A DNA stretch of 7,558 nucleotides from contig CAZPUJ010000784.1 in the NCBI GenBank assembly GCA_964589725.1, forward strand, positions 1 to 7,558, read 5' to 3'. The notes below the pieces were generated by a model. The model made no database searches. It was given only the letters and a program-made list of their open reading frames with translations, and was not told the origin of the DNA. Shown piece by piece: positions 1 through 4,971 of the stretch. Made by a program: the position numbers and the translations under genes. This stretch comes from CAYSHJ01 sp964589725 (GTDB taxonomy: Bacteria; Planctomycetota; Planctomycetia; Planctomycetales; Planctomycetaceae). Each line of letters starts with the position of its first letter. Position 1 is the stretch's first letter.

Positions 1-161
1 CCATTGTGTCGGCTAATGGCGAGACGGCGGCCTGCGTCGTTCATCGCGGCTGAGTAGACGTTGTCGACAGCGATGCGGCGAGTCGGCGTCACGCGATCCA
101 CGTCGCACCGGAGAAGGGCTATTCCTCCCCCACTCGTCTCCCGAACGATGAGCTTCCGTTA
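1..161 (-). pseudogene. WD40 propeller tail continuing past an in-frame TAA
   Basis: Directly after the TAA at 159-161 the same frame stays open to the window edge. It reads as plausible propeller sequence: RKLIVRETSGGG, then ALLRCDVDRVTPTRRIAVDN, then VYSAAMNDAGRRLAISRH. The last part has the usual WD40 strand pattern, in which a small-residue run such as AAMNDAGRRLA precedes a hydrophobic strand. I read this as a nonsense mutation inside the old propeller, for example TAC or TAT to TAA, and not as the natural C-terminus. It could instead be chance openness in GC-rich DNA; the protein-like composition argues against that. The fragment has no start codon of its own that I would trust. Confidence 0.55.
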
Positions 162-521
162 TGTGTGTGAGGCGTCCAGGACCATATATCCCGGTGTTTC
201 GACGGGAACAGCTTGCAGACCGTCGCGTGTCGGTCGCCAAATGCCGACACGGGAGGATTCCCACGCATCGCACAACAAGCGATCGACGACTTTCACTCGC
301 CCGTAATACGTGCCGTGTGGATTGGGAACCAGCGTATCGAGTTCGGTCACTCCGGATTGGGAACCATTCCAAAATCGGACAGCACCGTTCAGATGGCCGG
401 TGAAGACGGTTTCACCATTGGGTGCGATTGCGAGTGTGTGGTTATTGTCCTGCTCAAATAGTGACGATGAGGACGTGCCGAGCAATTGCGGTGGATCAGT
501 GAGTGGCGAGATCCCAAACAC
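159..521 (-). CDS. WD40 repeat fragment (downstream piece of the broken gene)
   Basis: This is a 120-codon open frame with a GTG at 521 that lies within the preceding frame, so it is probably not a true start. It carries a clear WD40 blade: HTLAIAPNGETVFTGHLNGAVRFW, in which the GH dipeptide and the terminal RFW stand for the usual GH...WD pattern. A second blade ends in RVGIWRP. It continues the propeller of the 586-codon frame upstream, which stops at 496-498 just after the blade end VWDLAT. Joining VWDLAT to DPPQLLG by skipping one base gives a smooth protein. The upstream part of this frame has a TAG at 537-539, so the shift must lie between 536 and 499. The frame ends at a TAA beyond which similar sequence continues. 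If expressed alone it would be half a propeller and unlikely to fold. Confidence 0.6.
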   Translation of the reverse strand: MFGISPLTDPPQLLGTSSSSLFEQDNNHTLAIAPNGETVFTGHLNGAVRFWNGSQSGVTELDTLVPNPHGTYYGRVKVVDRLLCDAWESSRVGIWRPTRDGLQAVPVETPGYMVLDASHT

Positions 522-2256
522 CGAATGGCCCGATGGCTAGCCGTAAGGATTTTGCGGCCGCAAATGGCGATCCCGTAGCGCGAATGCTGCCGGCTCGTTG
601 GGGTTCGCCGTCGTTGACTTTCCAGAACCAAGTGCGGCCGTTGCGATCGGCCGTGGCTAAACGACCGTCCGACAGGAAGGCCGCATGCTCGAAACCCTTC
701 GCGGGCGCATCGGATTTTTCGTCGGCATCGGCCTTCAGAACGGCGGCTTCACGTGGCGTGTCGCCTCGCAGATCAATCAGGTGGACCGCACTTTGGTTCT
801 GGCCATTGTCCGTGAAGCAGAACCAATGGGCATCGGGAGAAAAGCTGCCCGACGAGATGCCCCCATGCGGCGAGGGGAATACGAACTTCGCGGCTCGCTG
901 AGGCGCGACGTCGCCGAGCCTCCACAGGCCAAAGCTCTCGTTGGCATCAAGCCCCGCCAGCCAATGGCCACCTGAGGAAGCGGTTATATGCTTGGTCCCG
1001 TAGTCATTGTTGATGTTAGTCGCCGTTTGCTCTTCCAGCGGCATTCCGTCACGAAGTTTGGCAAAGATTTGTAGCCTTTGCGGGCCTCCGTCAGCCACAC
1101 ATGCGATGATTCTTCCATCGGACAGAAATGCTGCCGAAGAACTCCCAATGTCGAAGAATCGAGCCGGTTGCTTGGGGTCTCGACCGAACAAGTACAGACC
1201 ATCGTCCGTCGTCAACAGGAATTGAGTGCCATCCGAGGAAACTGATGAGGACAACGGCCTGCTCCAAACACGTCGGCGATGTTGCCCCAGAACGGCGACC
1301 AGGCCTTTCGGCTGACGTGGGACTCGCTCCGCCTCCGGAATCTGCGCGGGATCAAGGTCATCCCACGCACTGCGGCCCTGCTCGGCAACCGGATTCCCGT
1401 TCGCCCCCACCGGGACGCCAGGCTTCACGATCTTCGTCCCATCTACCTTCAATGCCTGCCGCACGGCATCGACCATCAGCGACATGCGAAAACCGACGTC
1501 ATAGAAACGCGGCCCTGGGTCGTTTGCGTGGCGTCCCGAGGCCCGGCCGTAGAACTCGGCGCGGAGCCAACCGCCACCACGAATCGCACGCTCGGAACCG
1601 ACGGCGAATGGACCATTTGGATCAAGCGCCGGATTTCCTTGAAACTGTCCGTAGTAGTTCGGTTCCCACCAGTCATCCAACCACTCAAAGACATTGCCGT
1701 GAACGTCGTACAGCCCAAACGGATTCGCCTTCAACTCGCCCACCTTGTGCGTCCGACTGCCGGAATTCCCACTGAACCAGCCGGCTCGTACCAGGTCTTT
1801 GTCTTTGTCGCCGATCCAGTACTTTGTGGCGGTCCCTGCGCGGCAGGCAAATTCCCATTCGGCTTCGCTGGGGAGTCCGTATCCGGTGCCGTCGAGGGGC
1901 GTGATCGTTTCGCTTGCCCGGAAGTAGAATGGTTTCAATTTCTCTTGTTGGCTCAACTTGGCACAGAATTCGGCCACATCGTTCCAGCTCACCATTTCCA
2001 CCGGGTGACTGGACGTGTCCATCCCGGCGACCGCGTCTTTAGCGTCTTTCCTGGTCCCCGTCGGAGCGAAGTTCGAGGGATTCGTCCCCATCATCTTTTC
2101 GTACTCGGCCTGCGTGACTTCGTTAATGCCTAAGTAGATCGGTTGCGTCAGGATCACCTTGTGCTGGGGCGCTTCAGACTTAATACACTCCTGCCAGTGC
2201 TTGTCTTCGCCGACGTCCTTGAGGGCCGCTTCAATCTCCGCCGCTGTGCTGCCCAT
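496..2256 (-). CDS. FGE-sulfatase (SUMF1/EgtB/PvdO-like) domain plus WD40 propeller, piece of a broken gene
   Basis: This is a 586-codon open frame. Residues about 1-260 form an FGE-sulfatase domain: IYLGINEVTQAEYEKMMG (40-57), HPVEMVSWNDVAEFC (84-98), GYGLPSEAEWEFACRAGT (125-142), NPFGLYDVHGNVFEW (178-192), AIRGGGWLR (224-232) and DVGFRMSL (253-260). The active-site cysteine pair of true sulfatase-activating FGEs, normally just after the RGGSW-like motif, is absent here (LRAEFYGRAS). Formylglycine generation is therefore not expected, and the domain may be a binding scaffold. A proline-rich linker (about 271-320) leads into beta-propeller repeats (about 321-586) with blade ends such as FWKV and GVWDL. 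The ATG at 2256 is internal to the ancestral chain (GEFSMGST) and has only a weak GGCGAG upstream. The upstream half lies one base out of frame across a C8 run, and the downstream half is one base out of frame near 500. Confidence 0.75.
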   Translation of the reverse strand: MGSTAAEIEAALKDVGEDKHWQECIKSEAPQHKVILTQPIYLGINEVTQAEYEKMMGTNPSNFAPTGTRKDAKDAVAGMDTSSHPVEMVSWNDVAEFCAKLSQQEKLKPFYFRASETITPLDGTGYGLPSEAEWEFACRAGTATKYWIGDKDKDLVRAGWFSGNSGSRTHKVGELKANPFGLYDVHGNVFEWLDDWWEPNYYGQFQGNPALDPNGPFAVGSERAIRGGGWLRAEFYGRASGRHANDPGPRFYDVGFRMSLMVDAVRQALKVDGTKIVKPGVPVGANGNPVAEQGRSAWDDLDPAQIPEAERVPRQPKGLVAVLGQHRRRVWSRPLSSSVSSDGTQFLLTTDDGLYLFGRDPKQPARFFDIGSSSAAFLSDGRIIACVADGGPQRLQIFAKLRDGMPLEEQTATNINNDYGTKHITASSGGHWLAGLDANESFGLWRLGDVAPQRAAKFVFPSPHGGISSGSFSPDAHWFCFTDNGQNQSAVHLIDLRGDTPREAAVLKADADEKSDAPAKGFEHAAFLSDGRLATADRNGRTWFWKVNDGEPQRAGSIRATGSPFAAAKSLRLAIGPFGVWDLATH

Positions 2257-2743
2257 CGAGAACTCGCCGGGGGGGGATGAGGCGGAACCTCATGCCGAGG
2301 GAGTTGGTGTACTCGACCGGCACGCCGAGGTACTTGGCCCAGGCTTCCTGATGCTGCTTCGCCTGCTCGGCATCAAACGGCGCGATCGCGGGGGGCGGAG
2401 CGTCTGCCGACCAACCGTGCCAGCCGGTCCTTGGCTCGATCATGCTGCCGTCCCATTGGATCTTGCACCCCGGCAACGCGGCCGAGAACTTCTTCACGCC
2501 AGCCTCGGTCACCTTGGTGCCCGCGACGCCCACGGAACCGAGCTTCGAGTGGTCGGCAAGCTGTTCCAAGCCAGCATCACTCACCCGTGTATTTGTCAGA
2601 TCAAGGATCAAGAAGTTCTTGCAATCCTCGAAGTGGGCCAGCCCAGCATCACTGACCTTTGTACCGCCCAGATAAAGCATCTGGAGATTTTTGCATTCCT
2701 TGAAGTGGACCAGCGCCGCATCGCTAATCTGTGTGAAGGACAA
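2231..2743 (-). CDS. Leucine-rich-repeat fragment with the start of the FGE domain
   Basis: This is a 170-codon open frame. It starts with LRRs of 24 residues of the pattern CKNLxxLxLxxTxVSDAGLxxFxD: CKNLQMLYLGGTKVSDAGLA, CKNFLILDLTNTRVSDAGLE and HSKLGSVGVAGTKVTEAGVK, capped by ALPGCKIQWDG. It then enters the standard lead-in to a planctomycete FGE domain: DAEQAKQHQEAWAKYLGVPV, then EYTNSLGMRFRLIPP. After LIPP the frame reads RRVLDGQHSGGD and stops. Removing one base from the C8 run at 2269-2276 instead gives LIPPGEFSMGST, which joins the 586-codon frame. The assigned start (2743) falls inside an LRR, directly downstream of an inserted element, so it is not an authentic initiation site. The natural protein would begin further upstream. 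Confidence 0.7.
   Translation of the reverse strand: MSFTQISDAALVHFKECKNLQMLYLGGTKVSDAGLAHFEDCKNFLILDLTNTRVSDAGLEQLADHSKLGSVGVAGTKVTEAGVKKFSAALPGCKIQWDGSMIEPRTGWHGWSADAPPPAIAPFDAEQAKQHQEAWAKYLGVPVEYTNSLGMRFRLIPPRRVLDGQHSGGD
2269..2276. repeat. G8/C8 homopolymer at a frameshift point
   Basis: There are eight consecutive G on the plus strand (C8 in the coding sense). Seven would keep the LRR frame and the FGE frame continuous, reading LIPPGEFSMGST; eight put them out of register. Slippage during replication or a read error are the simplest causes. A reversible on/off switch is possible in principle, but the other lesions in this gene argue that it is simply dead. Confidence 0.8.
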
Positions 2744-2751
2744 CTCTAGAC

Positions 2752-2814
2752 CGTTAACAACGAAAGTTGTTGCGGGCTGCGCGAATTTTTGCGGCTCGGC
2801 CGCGCTACGTTAGA
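2752..2814. mobile_element. Short palindromic insertion in the LRR region, MITE/REP-like
   Basis: CGTTA occurs at 2752-2756 and again at 2808-2812, flanking 51 bp that do not belong to the LRR coding sequence. The unit contains two hairpins. One is AACAAC-GAAA-GTTGTT (2756-2771), which has a GNRA-type loop. The other is GC-rich, GCGGC-TCG-GCCGC (2791-2803). Removing 56 bp (one CGTTA copy plus the 51 bp) rejoins the LRR with one extra residue. Removing 59 bp (2756-2814) rejoins CKNL directly to NGLELSFTQIS and restores the exact 24-residue repeat. Either way the insertion changes the frame and introduces a stop. There is no room for a transposase, so if mobile it depends on enzymes supplied elsewhere. 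The 5-bp duplication could be chance. Confidence 0.55.
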
Positions 2815-2941
2815 GAGGTTCTTGCAATCCTTAAAGAATGCCAGCCCCTCATCCCTCACCTGGGTAAATCCCAGAACAAGGCCTTTGAGGTTCTTGCAGT
2901 CCGAAACTCTGTTCACAACGGACGCGGCATCCCCGGGACAA
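2813..2941 (-). pseudogene. Upstream LRR remnant
   Basis: In one minus-strand frame beginning just after a TAA (2944-2946), the sequence reads DAASVVNRVSDCKNLKGLVL, then GFTQVRDEGLAFFKDCKNL. This contains one full 24-residue leucine-rich repeat of the same CKNL...FTQV...GLAFFKD type as the repeats at 2743-2440, plus a partial one before it. The frame then runs into the palindromic insertion and out of phase with the rest of the LRR block. No start codon or signal peptide is present. The 5' end of the original gene is therefore missing, and the remnant abuts and overlaps the 3' end of the threonine aldolase gene. It is too short for standard gene callers. The assignment rests on repeat periodicity. 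Confidence 0.65.
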
Positions 2942-4037
2942 CGTTAGACCCTCGCACCACTCCGCTTGGGGACGGTGGATTTAATGTAGTCGTCATCAGT
3001 TCGCGGACGTCGTTGACCAGCGCGGCGACGTCTTCCGCGGTCGTGTCCCAGGAGCACATGAAGCGAGCTCCGCCGCTGCCGATGAAGCTGTAAAACGTCC
3101 AGCCGCGCGAACGCATCGCTGCGGCGACTTCGGGACGCAGTCGCGCGAAGACGGCATTGGCTTGCCGCCGCGAGAGGAATTCGACTCCCGGAGTCTGCTT
3201 TAGCCCGTCCTCCAGCAACTCGGCCATGCGGTTCGCGTGGGTGGCATTTCGGAGCCAAGCACCAGACTCGAGCAACCCGACCCACGGCGCGGACAGATAG
3301 CGCATCTTCGACGCCAACTGGCCGGCCTGCTTGCAGCGATAGGCGAACTCGTGCGCAAGCTCGCGTCTAAAAAAAATGATCGCTTCTCCCACGGCCATGC
3401 CGTTCTTCGTGCCGCCGAAGCAGAGAACGTCGACGCCAACTTTCCACGTAATCTCTTTGGGAGTGACTCCCAGCGAGGCGACCGCATTGGCAAAGCGCGC
3501 TCCGTCCATGTGGACTCGCAAGTCGTGCCGGCGAGCGACCTCAAACAGTTCGTGCAAGTTCGCGGGTGAGTAAACCGTGCCCAACTCCGTGGCTTGAGTC
3601 AGACTCAGCACTCGCGGCTTCGGATAATGGATGTCGCTGCGACGCTGGACCGTGTGCGATACGGCGTCCGGCGGCACTCGACCTTCATCGCCCGGAACCA
3701 ACAGCAGCTTGGAACCGTTCGAGAAGAATTCCGGAGCACCGCACTCGTCGGTCTCTACGTGAGCCAGTTCGTGGCAGATGATGCTGTGGTACGACTGGCA
3801 CAGCGCCGACACCGCCAGCGAGTTCGACGCGGTGCCGTTGAAAGCGAAGAACACGTCGCAGTTCGTCTCGAATAAATCTCTGAGCAAGTCCGACGCTTTG
3901 GCCGTCCATTCGTCATCGCCATAGCCGGGCGCATGCCCGTGATTCGCGCGGTCCATCGCTTCCCAGGCCTCGGGGCAGATGCCTGAACAGTTATCGCTGG
4001 CGAATTGGCGTCGTCCGGTGGAAGGGAATGCCGTCAT
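2913..4037 (-). CDS. ltaE: Low-specificity L-threonine aldolase (PLP-dependent)
   Basis: This enzyme cleaves L-threonine or allo-threonine to glycine and acetaldehyde in the cytoplasm. It belongs to the Beta_elim_lyase family of fold-type I PLP enzymes. From the ATG at 4037 the protein is 374 residues. Visible sites are: FASDNCSGICPEA at the N-terminus; the phosphate-binding FNGTASNSLAV (about 66-76); CHELAHVETDECGAPEF (about 88-104), which carries the histidine expected to stack on PLP; HMDGAR (about 176-181), with Asp binding the pyridine nitrogen; and FGGTKNGM, with the Schiff-base Lys at about 211. An in-frame TTG at 4100 would add 21 unconserved residues and is not preferred. No clear Shine-Dalgarno site is seen. 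The last 25 or so residues, after VNDVRELM, are proline- and glycine-rich and unlike the family. They run into the remains of the neighbouring LRR gene, so the natural C-terminus may have been replaced. The ABC ATPase gene ends 71 bases upstream. The symbol is assigned by family. Confidence 0.88.
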   Translation of the reverse strand: MTAFPSTGRRQFASDNCSGICPEAWEAMDRANHGHAPGYGDDEWTAKASDLLRDLFETNCDVFFAFNGTASNSLAVSALCQSYHSIICHELAHVETDECGAPEFFSNGSKLLLVPGDEGRVPPDAVSHTVQRRSDIHYPKPRVLSLTQATELGTVYSPANLHELFEVARRHDLRVHMDGARFANAVASLGVTPKEITWKVGVDVLCFGGTKNGMAVGEAIIFFRRELAHEFAYRCKQAGQLASKMRYLSAPWVGLLESGAWLRNATHANRMAELLEDGLKQTPGVEFLSRRQANAVFARLRPEVAAAMRSRGWTFYSFIGSGGARFMCSWDTTAEDVAALVNDVRELMTTTLNPPSPSGVVRGSNVVPGMPRPL

Positions 4038-4108
4038 GGGTGTTTTTGTGTGAAAGATTGAGTTGAGCAATTGACAAGAATAAATCGCGATTGAAGCCAA
4101 TGAGTGAA

Positions 4109-4795
4109 TTAGGTGTCGTGGAGCACGCCGTCGCGCAGTTCGGCACGGCGTGCGAAACGGGAGGCCAACTCGGCGCTGTGAGTCACACAGATCAAGATGC
4201 TGTCAGCGTCGCGGACGAGCTCCAGCAGCAATTCCCCGATCGCTTCGGCATTCGCGCGGTCGAGACTACCGGTCGGCTCGTCCGCCAGCAACAAGGCGGG
4301 CCGGTTCACGAGTGCTCGGCACACCGCCACGCGCTGTCGCTCCCCGCCGGAAAGCTGCGCGGGACGATGATCCATCCGATCTTGCAGGCCGACGCGCCGC
4401 AACAACTGCTTGGCCCATTCGACATCCTCCGACGTCGTGACACCGCCGGAAAGTCGCGGAATGAGAACGTTCTCCAGAACCGTACATTGTGGCAGCAGAT
4501 GATGCTCTTGAAACACGAAGCCGATCCATTGGCGTCGCAAATCAGCCAACTTCGATTCGCTCAGGCTGACAATGTCCTGGCCGCGCAGTCGCACTTGTCC
4601 GCGCGTGGGCCGTTCCATCGCGCCCAACACGAACAACAACGAACTCTTTCCCGAGCCGGACGGCCCCGTGACGGCCAACTCATCGCCACCGCGAAGGCTC
4701 AAATCAATTCCCTTGAGCACAGCCAGCGGGCCGGACTCCGTCATGTACTCTTTCCACAGGCTGGCGACAAACAATTCAGGTTCGGCAGGCGACAT
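4109..4795 (-). CDS. ABC transporter ATP-binding protein, LolD/MacB type
   Basis: This is the ATPase subunit of a transporter of the lipoprotein-release/MacB/FtsE class, acting at the inner membrane with a separate permease. From the ATG at 4795 it has 228 residues, the usual size for LolD. Motifs in order: Walker A GPSGSGKSS (44-52), Q-loop FVFQEHHLLP (about 94-103), ABC signature LSGGERQRVA (148-157), Walker B ALLLADEPTGSLD with D-loop (about 167-179) and the switch His in CVTHSAEL (about 206). All catalytic residues are present. An ATG at 4837 (242 residues) and a TTG at 4891 are alternative starts. I prefer 4795 because it matches where family members begin and has a weak GAG upstream. 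The EHHLLPQCTVLENVLIP segment is typical of the LolD/MacB group. No permease or membrane-fusion gene lies beside it here, so the substrate is unknown. It may be co-transcribed with the aldolase. Confidence 0.9.
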   Translation of the reverse strand: MSPAEPELFVASLWKEYMTESGPLAVLKGIDLSLRGGDELAVTGPSGSGKSSLLFVLGAMERPTRGQVRLRGQDIVSLSESKLADLRRQWIGFVFQEHHLLPQCTVLENVLIPRLSGGVTTSEDVEWAKQLLRRVGLQDRMDHRPAQLSGGERQRVAVCRALVNRPALLLADEPTGSLDRANAEAIGELLLELVRDADSILICVTHSAELASRFARRAELRDGVLHDT

Positions 4796-4855
4796 GAGCT
4801 CGTTTTCGAAAACTGAGCCGACAAGAGTCCGTGTCATCAGACATCTGTAAAGCGG

Positions 4856-4888
4856 CAGGACCGGAATCGCGACGCGGTTCCGGTCCTG
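4856..4888. terminator. Strong inverted repeat between the exported-protein gene and the ABC gene
   Basis: CAGGACCGGAA (4856-4866) pairs perfectly with TTCCGGTCCTG (4878-4888). After one mismatched pair, CGCG can pair again around a short centre. On the minus-strand transcript it lies 74 bases after the stop codon at 4962 and before the ABC ATPase start, where a terminator is expected. The following minus-strand bases (CCGCTTTACAG) lack a proper U-run, so it is not a textbook intrinsic terminator. It could act as a Rho-assisted terminator, as a 3'-end stabiliser, or be a copy of a dispersed palindrome. Confidence 0.5.
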
Positions 4889-4902
4889 CAAGAGGTCAAC
4901 AA

Positions 4903-4971
4903 GTTCGAGTCAAACTGTCGAGCCGACCATGATCCCGAAAAAGCGTCGGGACGGCCGACCACTACTCGAAC
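4903..4971. repeat. Nested inverted repeats at the stop codon of the exported-protein gene
   Basis: GTTCGAGT (4903-4910) is the exact inverse of ACTCGAAC (4964-4971), which overlaps the last codons of the upstream gene. Between them is a smaller hairpin, GTCGG (4945-4949) with CCGAC (4955-4959). Together with the strong palindrome at 4856-4888 this makes the whole 3' non-coding region able to fold. It is probably part of the transcript-end signal. An 8-bp match over 70 bases is only modest evidence. Confidence 0.35.

Larger units (their letters stand above)
1..2941 (-). pseudogene. Decayed LRR / FGE-sulfatase-like / WD40 multidomain gene
   Basis: Read right to left, this stretch encodes leucine-rich repeats (about 2941-2440), an FGE-sulfatase domain (about 2330-1477) and a WD40-type propeller (about 1310 to the left edge), split over several frames. 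The junctions match how planctomycete LRR/kinase-FGE-WD40 proteins are built: the LRR frame ends in ...FRLIPP and the next frame resumes with ...GEFSMGST once one base of a C8 run is removed. Lesions: no start or N-terminus (a TAA lies in frame at 2944-2946, inside the aldolase end); an inserted palindromic element at about 2752-2814; an extra base in the run at 2269-2276; a +1 shift between 536 and 499; an in-frame TAA at 159-161. The left end continues beyond the window. Intact relatives are probably signalling or protein-protein interaction proteins; a missing N-terminal kinase domain is possible but not shown. The individual pieces are listed separately. Confidence 0.8.

Noticed and set aside
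496..521. Programmed +1 recoding like that in the prfB release-factor gene
   Set aside because: There is no CUU slippery codon and no internal Shine-Dalgarno site, and the gene carries other inactivating lesions.
551..564. Perfect 14-bp palindrome TTTGCGGCCGCAAA
   Set aside because: It lies within the WD40 coding frame (SPFAAAKS) and is explained by alanine codons. No matching copy or operator context was seen.
1279..2133. Long plus-strand open frame (284 codons)
   Set aside because: It is antisense to the clearly recognisable FGE-sulfatase frame and shows no domain of its own. GC-rich DNA with strong codon bias opens the opposite strand.
4038..4100. N-terminal extension of the aldolase from a TTG at 4100
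   Set aside because: The 21 extra residues (SIAIYSCQLLNSIFHTK) are not family-like and do not form a complete signal peptide. The ATG at 4037 fits a cytoplasmic enzyme better.
4091..4816. Plus-strand open frame of 241 codons
   Set aside because: It lies fully opposite the ABC ATPase, whose Walker, signature and H-loop motifs leave no doubt about the coding strand.
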